In this document: piece by piece, positions 7,281-16,100 of the stretch | Numbering within the stretch: position 1 is the first letter of the stretch | How the letters are laid out: each line of letters starts with the position of its first letter | Source: Parabacteroides sp. PM6-13 | GTDB taxonomy: Bacteria > Bacteroidota > Bacteroidia > Bacteroidales > Tannerellaceae | DNA: 64,000 nt | Assembly: GCF_029892605.1 (NCBI RefSeq) | Contig: NZ_JARXWF010000008.1 | Location: forward strand, 64,001 to 128,000 | Direction of reading: 5' to 3' | Translations under genes and position numbers: made by a program | The notes under the pieces: generated by a model | The model's database searches: none | What the model saw: only the letters and a program-made list of their open reading frames with translations | Told to the model about the DNA's origin: nothing

Positions 7281-10046
7281 ATGAAACTATTCCTGATTGA
7301 TGCCTACGCGCTCATCTATCGCTCCTACTATGCATTCATAAAGAATCCCCGGATCAACTCCAAAGGCATGAATACCTCCGCCATTTTCGGCTTTGTCAAC
7401 AGCCTCGAAGACGTGTTGAAACGGGAGAATCCAACCCATATTGCCGTTGCGTTCGATCCTCCGGGACCCACCTTCCGCCACGAAGCCTACGAAGCCTATA
7501 AAGCTCAGCGCGAGGAGACACCGGAAGATATACGCGCATCGGTTCCGATCATCAAAGAGATCATCCGGGCGTATAATATTCCCATTCTGGAAGTCCTTGG
7601 CTATGAGGCTGATGATGTAATCGGAACCATTGCCAAACAGGCCGCCGGCGAAGATTTTGAAGTCTATATGATGACCCCGGATAAAGACTACGGACAATTG
7701 GTTGCCGACCATATCTATATGTATCGCCCGAAATTCGGCGGCGATTACGAGGTGATGGGTGTCGATGAAGTATTGGCGAAATACAGCCTCACCTCCACCG
7801 AGCAGGTGATCGACCTCTTGGCCTTGATGGGCGACAGCTCCGATAATATTCCGGGATGCCCGGGCGTCGGTGAGAAAACGGCGCAAAAATTATTGAGCGA
7901 ATTCGGCACGATCGAAAACCTGTTGGACAATACCGACAAACTAAAAGGGGCACTTCAGAAAAAAGTTCAAGAGAACGTCGAGCAAATTCGCTTCTCGAAA
8001 TTTTTGGCTACCATCAAAACGGATGTGCCGATTCGCTTCGATGGCAACCAATGCGAGCGCGAAAAACCCGACAAAGAGAAATTGACAACAATTTACACCG
8101 ATTTAGAATTTAGAGCATTTATTAACAAATTGACCGAAGAGGCGCCAAAACCGAAAAAAGAGGGCCCGATTCAGGGCGATTTGTTTGGCTTATTTGCGCC
8201 CGAAGGGACGGAAGCGCCAAAAAATGAAAATCTCGCGGGGTCAAAATCGATCCCGCACAACTACTATATTGCTGATAATGAAGCGGAAATTAGTAAATTA
8301 ATCGCTCTTTTGGAGAGTCAGGAAAAATTTGCTTTTGACACGGAAACAGACGGAATTGATCCGCTTCGTGCCGAATTGGTCGGTTTGTCGTTTGCCGTCA
8401 AAGAAAAAGAGGCCTGGTATGTTCCTGTTCCCAAAAATCGGGAAGAGGCGACCCAAATCGTGAAGCGCTTCTCCCCTGCCCTCGAAAATGTTAAAATCGG
8501 AAAGATCGGGCAAAATATAAAATTCGACATGTTGGTGCTCCGGAAATACGACGTGAAAGTTTCCGGCCCATTATTCGATACGATGATCGCCCATTACCTG
8601 CTCAACCCCGAATTGCGTCATAATATGGATTACCTCGCCGAGACCTATCTCGGATATAAAACCATACCCATCGAGGAGCTCATCGGGCCGAAAGGGAAAA
8701 ATCAGAAAAGTATGCGCGACGTGCCAACGGAGCAAATCGCGGAATACGCCGCCGAAGATGCCGATATCACCCTGCAGCTGAAGAATTATTTCGAACCGCT
8801 GTTGAAAAAAGAGGGTTTGGAAGCGCTTTTCTACGAGATGGAAATGCCACTCGTCGCCGTATTGGCCGATATGGAGGCCACCGGCGTGACCTTAGACACG
8901 AACGCATTGCGCCAATCGTCGATCGAACTGACCGCTTCGTTAGAAAAATTAGAGCGTGAGATCCACGAAATGGCAGGCATCTCTTTCAATATAAATTCGA
9001 CAAAACAGGTGGGAGAAGTCTTGTTCGAGAGACTGAAAATCGACGAGAAAGCCAAGAAAACCAAGACGGGCAACTATAGTACCAGCGAAGATGTGTTGGA
9101 AAAGCTGCGCAACAAACATCCGATCATCGGTAAACTATTGGAATACCGGGGATTGAAAAAGCTCCTGAGCACCTATATCGATGCGCTGCCGGAGCTGATT
9201 CATCCAGTGACAGGCAAGATACATACCTCGTATAATCAGGCTGTTACGGCTACGGGACGTCTGAGTTCGACCAATCCGAATTTGCAGAATATCCCCGTTC
9301 GGGAAGCATTAGGACGGGAGATTCGCCGCGCTTTCACCGCCGACAATGCCGATTCCCTCTTCTTTTCGGCCGACTATTCGCAGATCGAACTACGCATCAT
9401 GGCGCATCTGAGCGAAGATGTCAATATGATCGACGCCTTCCGATCGGGCGAAGATATTCATGCGGCTACGGCAGCTAAGATCTACAATGTGCCGGCTAAT
9501 GAGGTAACCAGCGATATGCGTCGCAAGGCGAAAACAGCCAATTTCGGCATCATCTACGGCATTTCGGTGTTCGGCCTGGCCGATCGCCTTAACATTCCAC
9601 GCGGTGAAGCCAAAGAGCTGATTGAGGGCTATTTCCGCACCTATCCAAGGGTGCAGGCCTATATGGACGAAAGCATCCAGGTGGCCAAAGAAAAGGGCTA
9701 TGTAGAGACCCTGTTCAAACGCAAACGTTTCCTGCCAGATATCAACTCGGGCAACGCCATCGTGCGCGGTTATGCCGAACGAAATGCCATCAACGCCCCT
9801 ATCCAGGGCAGCGCCGCCGACATTATCAAGGTAGCTATGATCCGGATATTCAAGCGTTTCGAAGAGGAAAAACTACAGAGTAAGATGATCTTGCAGGTGC
9901 ATGACGAACTCAACTTCAATGCCTGCAAAGAAGAGTTCGACAGAGTCAAACAGATTGTGCTCGAAGAGATGGAAAACGCTATCAGTCTGCGTGTTCCGTT
10001 GATTGCTGATTGCGGTGTTGGTAATAACTGGTTGGAGGCTCATTGA
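7281..10046 (+). CDS. polA: DNA polymerase I
   Basis: Pol I does Okazaki-fragment maturation and repair synthesis. The 921 residues contain an N-terminal 5' nuclease (FLIDAYALIYRSYYAF, DPPGPTFRH, HhH at CPGVGEKTAQKLL), a 3'-5' proofreading domain that looks intact (FDTETDGID, GQNIKFDMLVL and YAAEDADITL carry the acidic ligands), and an A-family polymerase with motif A SADYSQIELRI, motif B RRKAKTANFGIIYG and motif C QVHDEL. It is divergent from the polyprenyl synthase across a 116-bp gap. TACATTTA near 7240 is a weak match to the -7 box. The stop is 1 nt before the next gene's ATG, so the downstream lipoprotein is probably co-transcribed. Confidence 0.98.
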   Translation: MKLFLIDAYALIYRSYYAFIKNPRINSKGMNTSAIFGFVNSLEDVLKRENPTHIAVAFDPPGPTFRHEAYEAYKAQREETPEDIRASVPIIKEIIRAYNIPILEVLGYEADDVIGTIAKQAAGEDFEVYMMTPDKDYGQLVADHIYMYRPKFGGDYEVMGVDEVLAKYSLTSTEQVIDLLALMGDSSDNIPGCPGVGEKTAQKLLSEFGTIENLLDNTDKLKGALQKKVQENVEQIRFSKFLATIKTDVPIRFDGNQCEREKPDKEKLTTIYTDLEFRAFINKLTEEAPKPKKEGPIQGDLFGLFAPEGTEAPKNENLAGSKSIPHNYYIADNEAEISKLIALLESQEKFAFDTETDGIDPLRAELVGLSFAVKEKEAWYVPVPKNREEATQIVKRFSPALENVKIGKIGQNIKFDMLVLRKYDVKVSGPLFDTMIAHYLLNPELRHNMDYLAETYLGYKTIPIEELIGPKGKNQKSMRDVPTEQIAEYAAEDADITLQLKNYFEPLLKKEGLEALFYEMEMPLVAVLADMEATGVTLDTNALRQSSIELTASLEKLEREIHEMAGISFNINSTKQVGEVLFERLKIDEKAKKTKTGNYSTSEDVLEKLRNKHPIIGKLLEYRGLKKLLSTYIDALPELIHPVTGKIHTSYNQAVTATGRLSSTNPNLQNIPVREALGREIRRAFTADNADSLFFSADYSQIELRIMAHLSEDVNMIDAFRSGEDIHAATAAKIYNVPANEVTSDMRRKAKTANFGIIYGISVFGLADRLNIPRGEAKELIEGYFRTYPRVQAYMDESIQVAKEKGYVETLFKRKRFLPDINSGNAIVRGYAERNAINAPIQGSAADIIKVAMIRIFKRFEEEKLQSKMILQVHDELNFNACKEEFDRVKQIVLEEMENAISLRVPLIADCGVGNNWLEAH

Positions 10047-10047
10047 T

Positions 10048-11052
10048 ATGCGAAATCGAAATACAATTATCCCGTTCGTATGCTTGTTTCTCCTCCTGAT
10101 CGGATGCAAACCCAAGGAGCTGGAACGCATCTCTTTGGAGGCTATTCCCCTGCAGGCATTGACTATGGAGCGACTGGTGCGCGTACCCGGGCAATTCCCT
10201 CCCCGCCCCTCGATGTTGACCGACGATATCATCCTCCTCACCCACCCTATAAGTTCCTCATTTATGGGTGTTTATCAACTGGGAGACTCGGCAGTGAGCC
10301 GGCATAAACTAAAGAAAAAAGGTGATCATATTCCGGTTCCCAACAGCCAAATCGACACCACTTTCCAATTGTTCAACCAACACACCCTGGCGACCTACCA
10401 GGTGCAAAACGGAACACTTACCTTAACCGATTTTGTTCGTTTCACCTTTGCCCGAGATAAGTCACCCGAACAGGTAGTGACGCTCAACGACGACCTCTAC
10501 GCCTGCCTTGGAAGCTATCTGGGGGGACTGTTTGGCCTCTGCAAACGCAAAAAGAAAGAGATGAGATATACCGGCGCGTTCCCGACAGAGGACATGGCAC
10601 TGCGCCGCCTGCTTCATAGTAACTCTTCCGGACGCATGGATAAACAAGGGGATCAAATCGTTTATGCCAACCGTTCAGTAGGTTATATAGCCGCCTTTAC
10701 CTACTCTTTTGGGCGACTCAGAAAGCAATGGGACAAGCAACTGACCGACTATGTGTATCAAACAAAGGAGGGACATATCACCTTCGATCCCGACGAGCAT
10801 CGCTCCGGATTCAGTGATATCCACATCACCGACCGGCATATCTACACCCTTTACTGGGGGCAGACCCGGTCGATGGGGCTGGAAGTGCCCAATTCTATTG
10901 TTGTATTCAACCGCGACGGAGAGCCAGTCAGCCGTTTTAGCCTGCCCGATCAGATGACATTCATCGCCGTCGACAGCCGGGAAGAGTACCTCTATGCCAC
11001 CTATTCGCCCCTGATGAACGAGTGTTATCTGGTGCGCTTCAAATTGCCCTAA
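10048..11052 (+). CDS. TolB-like six-bladed propeller lipoprotein (BF3164-like)
   Basis: A Bacteroidota-specific secreted protein of unknown function; I place it near the BF3164/TolB_like family from its overall pattern. From ATG 10048 there are 334 residues: a signal peptide with lipobox LLLIGC and mature Cys at residue 20, then repeated beta-strand blocks. The C-terminal blocks NSIVVFNRDGEPVSRF and YLYATYSP are nearly repeated in the converging gene at 11074-12120, so the two are paralogues. The start is directly after the polA stop. The protein probably sits in the outer membrane or periplasm; its ligand is unknown. Confidence 0.72.
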   Translation: MRNRNTIIPFVCLFLLLIGCKPKELERISLEAIPLQALTMERLVRVPGQFPPRPSMLTDDIILLTHPISSSFMGVYQLGDSAVSRHKLKKKGDHIPVPNSQIDTTFQLFNQHTLATYQVQNGTLTLTDFVRFTFARDKSPEQVVTLNDDLYACLGSYLGGLFGLCKRKKKEMRYTGAFPTEDMALRRLLHSNSSGRMDKQGDQIVYANRSVGYIAAFTYSFGRLRKQWDKQLTDYVYQTKEGHITFDPDEHRSGFSDIHITDRHIYTLYWGQTRSMGLEVPNSIVVFNRDGEPVSRFSLPDQMTFIAVDSREEYLYATYSPLMNECYLVRFKLP

Positions 11053-11073
11053 AACGGCTCCTCTCCTACTCTT

Positions 11074-12120
11074 TCAAGGCAAGGCCGGCAGGCGGAAGCG
11101 AACGATATACACCTCCCCCATTTCTGCCGTATAAGTAGCATAGGCATTGGCCCCTTTGCTATCGAACTTCATGTAACTGATCGCCTCCGGAAGGATGTAT
11201 CGGGCAATGGGTTCGCCTTTGTCACGACTGAAAACAACAATGGAATTGGTCGACGTTTCATCCGAAAAATCATCATATCCATTGTATAACGTATAGATAT
11301 AATCACCGGCAAAATAGGCTTCAATGAAGCCGGTCTTATGGTTAGGATCGAATACAAGTTCCCCACCCTTCTCCTTATAGAGAAAGTCGCTCACCTGCGT
11401 TTCCCACAGTTTGGTGAGCTTTTTGTTGATATACCGGTAGGAAGATATATATCCAAACTGGTAAGATGCGTACGCTATCTGATTGCCTGAAATATCGATT
11501 CGTCCCTCATAATAAGGCAGATAAGAAATCGGTGTATATTCTTGTGCCACAGGATAATTGCCCGCAAACTTCAACATCCGGGTCGGCTCATGCCATACTC
11601 CCCACAACCCATTCTGAAAGAAACCGATAAAGGCGAAATTCTCCTCATCAAGCCGCACCGCTCCCTTGGGGGAATGCTCTCCCATGCGCATACGCACATA
11701 GTTCGGCAGGCTCAGATTTCCATCCTTCACCTCATATTCGTAAAAGATATTGGTGGTAGGATGCAAAAAGGAAAAGGAGGTATTCAGGAAAGAATAACGG
11801 GGAATACTGTATGTATCGGTCTTTTTGCGGATATCTGTCCGGGTAACCGGTTCACCCGCAAGCGAATAGAAACGCAACAGCGAGGCGTTCTGGCTGTAGA
11901 GAAGGGCGATCAGCGTATCGCCCACCAGTTGGAAATCCGGAGCCGTTAATTCGTATTTTTCTCCTTCGATCCGGGTGATTGTCTCCATAGGAAGCGTTAT
12001 TGTCGGCACCTCCTCCAGCGAAACAACCCTTCTTTTCGACGCTTTCTCACTCCCATCACAGGCGGTTTGCAACAAAAAGAAAGCGATAAAGATGATATGT
12101 AGCCAATAGGTTTTCATCAT
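11074..12120 (-). CDS. TolB-like six-bladed propeller lipoprotein, paralogue of the 10048 gene
   Basis: 348 residues with a signal peptide and lipobox (LLQTAC). It shares with its convergent neighbour the early SLEEVPTITLPMETI block, a middle ISGNQIAYASYQFGYI block (YANRSVGYIAAFTYSF in the partner) and the C-terminal TNSIVVFSRDKGEPIARY and AYATYT blocks, so one arose from the other or they share a recent ancestor. It lies 17 nt downstream of the 13361-12138 lipoprotein gene on the same strand, which suggests a two-gene operon. Function unknown. Confidence 0.72.
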   Translation of the reverse strand: MMKTYWLHIIFIAFFLLQTACDGSEKASKRRVVSLEEVPTITLPMETITRIEGEKYELTAPDFQLVGDTLIALLYSQNASLLRFYSLAGEPVTRTDIRKKTDTYSIPRYSFLNTSFSFLHPTTNIFYEYEVKDGNLSLPNYVRMRMGEHSPKGAVRLDEENFAFIGFFQNGLWGVWHEPTRMLKFAGNYPVAQEYTPISYLPYYEGRIDISGNQIAYASYQFGYISSYRYINKKLTKLWETQVSDFLYKEKGGELVFDPNHKTGFIEAYFAGDYIYTLYNGYDDFSDETSTNSIVVFSRDKGEPIARYILPEAISYMKFDSKGANAYATYTAEMGEVYIVRFRLPALP

Positions 12121-12137
12121 ATATGGTTTAAAATCCT

Positions 12138-13361
12138 CTATTTCTTTATCTTAGCATAGAGGATATAGTTGTTGTCTTCCGGATCGATTGTCTCTTGGAT
12201 CTGCGTGAGTCGAGCCCGCATTTTCTCAGAGAGTTTGTCGCCTTTCAACAGGGTTTCGATCCATTCTTCCAGGTTGCCCGGATCCATATTCAGCGCATAA
12301 TAGCCTTTGTTGAACACACCCAAAGGCCAGGCGATAGGTTCACCGCCCAAAATATCATTCTCTATACGGAAATAGGAGCCGCGCAGGGTCTCTTTATCCA
12401 CAATATAGTAGGCCGGTGTTTTCCCTTCTGTCTTATAACCGTCAGGCCCTGTGACATGTACGATCGTACTGGTGTTGCCCACAAAATGGTTCGCCCATTC
12501 GCCATAGGAATGTGGTTCCAATTTGTCTTTCTCAAAGGTGCAGGTAAAGCGTGGAATCAGCTTACCTTTCTCTGCGTCAATATGATACAAACTATCCTGA
12601 CGAGTTGGCCAGAACCAGAAACTCAGGTCCATAACGTCCGTGTTTTGCTTCGATTCGATCTCATTGCTGAAGTCAAAAGCCATTTCCAAATGCCCACAGG
12701 GGATTTCATGTAATAGCTCACCTTGTAGGTTCTGCACCCAGGCTACCGATGGAACCCCAGGGAATGGCAATACAGCCACGGTTACCCGATCGCCTTCTAC
12801 CCTAAATACCCCTTTATTCGAGCGGTAAGGCAATGGGATTGGATCTAATACATTCCCTTGTAAATCATACACTAAGATGGCGTTTGTCTGCCACGGCATC
12901 AGGTAAACGCGCTGGTTCTTTTCATCCAGTTGCATGGCGTAGATCATCTGATATTCGCCTGCCCCCTGCCCGATCGCACCTATATCGGAAATAAAATTCC
13001 CTTTTTTGTCAAACAATTTGCAGGGAATCCGCACCCGGGCATTGTAATCGCCCTGCTGGCTCATCCCGCTTTTCACCAGGATATACTTATCAGATATCTC
13101 CACCGGAGAGGGATAAATCAACGCCTCATCTCTACTATCCAACTTCAGAATTTCGATATCTTCCATGAAATGACTAATAGGGAAAATCACCGTATCCTTC
13201 AATAAGGCTGGGTCCAATACTATGAGCTCCTCCCCTCCTACCAATACCTTTTCGGCCACCACGGGCGATTCATTCAGATAAGTACCTCGCTTAGCCTGAT
13301 TACAAGAGGATAATATCCCCATCAGTAATGCGAAACATAAAAAGATCTTCTTTGCATCCAT
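12138..13361 (-). CDS. Six-bladed beta-propeller lipoprotein (DUF5128/DUF4934-like)
   Basis: 407 residues with a type II signal peptide (LMGILSSC, mature Cys near residue 20). The body has the pattern of Bacteroidota 6-bladed propeller proteins: an N-terminal ISHFMEDIEILKLDS strand, then KLFDKKGNFISDIGAIGQGAGEY, a typical propeller blade with GxGxGEY, and IYHIDAEKG-like strands later. Such lipoproteins are often secreted or surface-exposed and near regulatory or transport genes, but no substrate is known. It is the first gene of the minus-strand pair with the 11074-12120 gene. Upstream lies the long palindrome at 13520-13724. Confidence 0.8.
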   Translation of the reverse strand: MDAKKIFLCFALLMGILSSCNQAKRGTYLNESPVVAEKVLVGGEELIVLDPALLKDTVIFPISHFMEDIEILKLDSRDEALIYPSPVEISDKYILVKSGMSQQGDYNARVRIPCKLFDKKGNFISDIGAIGQGAGEYQMIYAMQLDEKNQRVYLMPWQTNAILVYDLQGNVLDPIPLPYRSNKGVFRVEGDRVTVAVLPFPGVPSVAWVQNLQGELLHEIPCGHLEMAFDFSNEIESKQNTDVMDLSFWFWPTRQDSLYHIDAEKGKLIPRFTCTFEKDKLEPHSYGEWANHFVGNTSTIVHVTGPDGYKTEGKTPAYYIVDKETLRGSYFRIENDILGGEPIAWPLGVFNKGYYALNMDPGNLEEWIETLLKGDKLSEKMRARLTQIQETIDPEDNNYILYAKIKK

Positions 13362-13519
13362 CGTATTCGTTGTTTAGTGAATATTCATACCAGTAAAAGT
13401 GTTGCAATATACAAATAATTAACAAAATACGATTGTTGCGTAAATAAATATCTGAACCGGGATTTCGCTGATAGCAGATGGGAAGCGTATTCAAGTTTGG
13501 GAAGATTTGAAGGTGGGGA

Positions 13520-13724
13520 TCGCGCCGCAAGCGCGAGATTATGCATAACCGTATGCAAGCGTAGCGCAGCTTACGGTATAGCGACTACCTGTCAATCAAG
13601 CGCCGCAGGTGCGAGATCTGCCATAATCCCGCCCCATGCGGGGCTTTTTATATAGAGGATTCACTACCGTAAGCTGCGCTACGCTTGCATACGGTTATGC
13701 ATAATATCACGCCTGCGGCGTGCA
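13520..13724. repeat. Long inverted repeat with perfect 41-bp arms
   Basis: The 41 bases at 13538-13578 are the exact reverse complement of those at 13665-13705. Pairing continues outward with a few mismatches (CGCCGCAAGCG at the left against CGCCTGCGGCG at the right), so the arms reach about 60 bp. The 86-nt loop contains the small terminator at 13631-13649. The arms carry GTAGCGCAGCTTACGG-type sequence, unlike the GCCGCGTAGCGG core of the repeats near 48 kb. Perfect identity suggests a recent insertion or active homogenisation. Confidence 0.9.
13631..13649 (+). terminator. Small intrinsic terminator inside the palindrome loop
   Basis: GCCCC, loop ATGC, GGGGC, then five T. No + strand gene ends nearby, so it is probably part of the repeat element. 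Confidence 0.55.
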
Positions 13725-13890
13725 TCCCCGCAATCTTCACATCTTCTCCCTCCTTTCTCCCTTTTCCTTTCTCCTTTCTCCTTCAAATCTTCTCCCATTT
13801 GAAGATCCGCATCCATCAAAAATCAATCAAACCAATCACATCCGAGAAATCAAAAAATCAGCGTAATCAAGGTTCAGACGAATTATCATT

Positions 13891-14018
13891 TTGTCAAAAT
13901 CGCCCGACTATTTTTCCAAAAACGTAGGGGTATTTAAAATTAGTCAGGCGAGTAACACTTTTTAACGTATCATATTGTAAAGCAAAATGCGGTTTTTGCT
14001 ATCAATTTGATAATTTGG
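13891..14018 (+). repeat. Dispersed intergenic repeat, copy A
   Basis: This copy shares an exact 22-nt core beginning GAGTAACACTTTTTAACG (13950-13971) with copies at 47744-47765 and 63226-63247. Copy A and copy C are also alike on both sides: CCCGA(C/G)TATTTTTCC, AAACGTAGGGGTATTT and, after the core, ATATTGTAAAGCAAAATG. All three copies are in spacers and in the same orientation. It has no coding potential. Confidence 0.85.
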
Positions 14019-14026
14019 AAATGGGG

Positions 14027-16078
14027 CTAAAACTTCCACCTCACCTGCACATTCATATCTGTTTTATGGGCACCTTCGATCTCTTCCAGGCCGGTTCCTA
14101 TGAGCGTGCGGTCGTTATAGTAGGTATGCCCAATTTTGGTGGAGAGGGAAAGTGGTTCGAGGATATCCCAGCGAAAGGTAAGGGCCAGGCGTAGACCACG
14201 CCCGTAGAAGGTAGGCATATAGAAGGCATACAAGAGGTTACGCTCATACGAGCTGATGCGGGTAGAATGATCATCGGTATGAAACCAAGCCAGGTAGATA
14301 TCGGCTTGCAGCGGAAACCGCAAAGGCTTATAGGCCATACTCTGGGCTATCATACAGCCTTTGTTAGCAGTTTGTTCTTTATACCAAACACCATCCACCG
14401 AACTCTTTCCACGGAAAACCGTACCGATGGGGTAGGTGCCTTGCAGGCGCAGGCGTTGTTGGTTGTAAGGAATAATAACCGTATGGTTTTCATCGCCTGA
14501 ATGGTTTTTCTCTTTTTGTTTGTATTTATAGCGGATATAAAGATCTACGCCTTTTGGCGAGGTATAGGTTGCTTGTAGCATATATTCTTTTCCGGTAGAA
14601 GGTGCATCGATCCCATATTTCAACCAAGGGAAACGAAAGAAGTCGGCATAGGCAGCCAGTTTCCAAAAGGGTAGGGGGGTCAGTTCAATTCCCATATAGA
14701 TACCCTCTTCGTTCTGTACCGATGATGACTGGGCAAACGCATTGGCAAACAAGGCCTGGTAGCGCCGGTCGTAATAGCGGTATAATACCAAAAAGGAAAT
14801 ATAGGAAACAGGCTTGATTTGTAAAGCATTCAGGGTAGCCAAAGCTTTGTTTTTCGAAATAGCCGTCTCGCCATAGAATGTCAGAAACCGGTTTTTCCAC
14901 AAATAATCCACGCTCAGGTTCCCATTCCTGTTTCCCCGAAAATAGAAAAGATTGTAGGGTAGGGGGTTAGGTTGTATTTCATAACGTCCGAAAGAGTAGG
15001 AGAGAGCTGTCAAACCGAGGCAGAGATTGGGCGTTGCATAACGGATATTGCCACCAAATGTCTGCAGGGGAACGGTGCGTCGCTTCTCCCAATCGCCTAC
15101 GGTGCGATGCAGTCCGTCGGTTTTCAGGGTGGTGAATGTCAACGAATCCAATCCCGCATCCACCTTACGATAGGAATAGAAAAGGCTTAGTTCTAAATTC
15201 TTATGACGAAGTGTTGCCCCTATTCCCCGAAAGAAATCCGTTTCATTGGTTGAATAATGCCGTCGGAAGCCATAGGTACGCCGGGCAGCCTGGGAAACCA
15301 TCGCACTCCTTCCGGGCATAAAATCGTTGCTGATCACCAATCCTTGTCCGAAAGAGACCTTATAATCACCTAAGGCAAGGGTTTTCAACACGCCTATATT
15401 CTTCTGCAAATAATGGAAGGAATAATAATCATACCCTTTATTATATCCGTTCCAGAAAGCCTCGCCCGCGTCCTTTTCGGCAACCAAACCCGCCTGTATG
15501 CGCCGGTCGAATGAATAATCATAGCGGATAGAATGATAGAAGGGCTCGCCTACATAACGCCGGTTCGGATATTGTTGCAAAACAGAGTCCGGTTGATCCA
15601 GATAACCTCTCTTCTGTTGAAAACCTCTATCATACCTGATTTGTAATTCATTACGTCCTCTTTTCAACAGGTTTTTAACCGTTATTGGCAAGTTTTCAAC
15701 AGCCTGACCAGAAACATATATAAAGGGAAGTATCAACGAAATAGTATGGAAATCAAGAGTTGGTATATTCTTCAGTTCATAAAGGGAGAGGAGAGGGCCA
15801 TAGCGTTCCCGATAAGCCAGTATATTTTCAATCTGTTCCTCCGAGAAAAAAGGAATTTTCCACAACTCTTCTGCACTTACCCGGTTGATATCAAAAGGAT
15901 TATCTACCAAAATAGAAAGTTCGGAAAAGAGTGTTTCTACCTGCCGGGTATCCTCCGCCTCTTCGGCTAATTGGTCGATATATTCCATCCATTTATCGGA
16001 ACGAAAAAAGGAGTCCTGCGCATAAACAGAGGAAGATATGAAAAGAAGAAGTAGGATAAGTACATAATTGGTTTTCAT
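14027..16078 (-). CDS. Secreted helix-hairpin-helix protein with predicted outer-membrane barrel
   Basis: 683 residues from ATG 16078. The N-terminus is a signal peptide (MKTNYVLILLLLFISSSVYAQ). It is followed at about residues 55-125 by ComEA-like helix-hairpin-helix units (NPFDINRVSAEELWKIP, YELKNIP), after which more than 500 residues of alternating aromatic beta-strands run to a final VQVRWKF, as in an outer-membrane barrel. HhH units normally bind DNA backbones, but here the protein is exported. It lies 22 nt downstream of the PorV/PorQ-like gene on the same strand, so the two are likely an operon. Function unknown; DNA uptake or a structural role are both speculative. Confidence 0.75.
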   Translation of the reverse strand: MKTNYVLILLLLFISSSVYAQDSFFRSDKWMEYIDQLAEEAEDTRQVETLFSELSILVDNPFDINRVSAEELWKIPFFSEEQIENILAYRERYGPLLSLYELKNIPTLDFHTISLILPFIYVSGQAVENLPITVKNLLKRGRNELQIRYDRGFQQKRGYLDQPDSVLQQYPNRRYVGEPFYHSIRYDYSFDRRIQAGLVAEKDAGEAFWNGYNKGYDYYSFHYLQKNIGVLKTLALGDYKVSFGQGLVISNDFMPGRSAMVSQAARRTYGFRRHYSTNETDFFRGIGATLRHKNLELSLFYSYRKVDAGLDSLTFTTLKTDGLHRTVGDWEKRRTVPLQTFGGNIRYATPNLCLGLTALSYSFGRYEIQPNPLPYNLFYFRGNRNGNLSVDYLWKNRFLTFYGETAISKNKALATLNALQIKPVSYISFLVLYRYYDRRYQALFANAFAQSSSVQNEEGIYMGIELTPLPFWKLAAYADFFRFPWLKYGIDAPSTGKEYMLQATYTSPKGVDLYIRYKYKQKEKNHSGDENHTVIIPYNQQRLRLQGTYPIGTVFRGKSSVDGVWYKEQTANKGCMIAQSMAYKPLRFPLQADIYLAWFHTDDHSTRISSYERNLLYAFYMPTFYGRGLRLALTFRWDILEPLSLSTKIGHTYYNDRTLIGTGLEEIEGAHKTDMNVQVRWKF

Positions 16079-16100
16079 AGTCGGTTGGTTTTCAAGGTGA

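Larger units (their letters stand above)
13362..14026. other. 665-bp gene-free spacer with palindrome, terminator and dispersed repeat
   Basis: No credible gene is present; short open frames here lack family features. From left to right the spacer holds the upstream region of the 13361 lipoprotein gene, the long inverted repeat 13520-13724 with a small terminator in its loop, a pyrimidine-rich tract (about 13738-13800), and copy A of a dispersed repeat (about 13891-14018) just beyond the 3' end of the helix-hairpin-helix gene. Confidence 0.7.

Noticed and set aside
13685-13927. 80-codon open frame after the 41-bp palindrome
   Set aside because: Starts inside the palindrome arm and runs through a pyrimidine-rich tract; composition is not protein-like.
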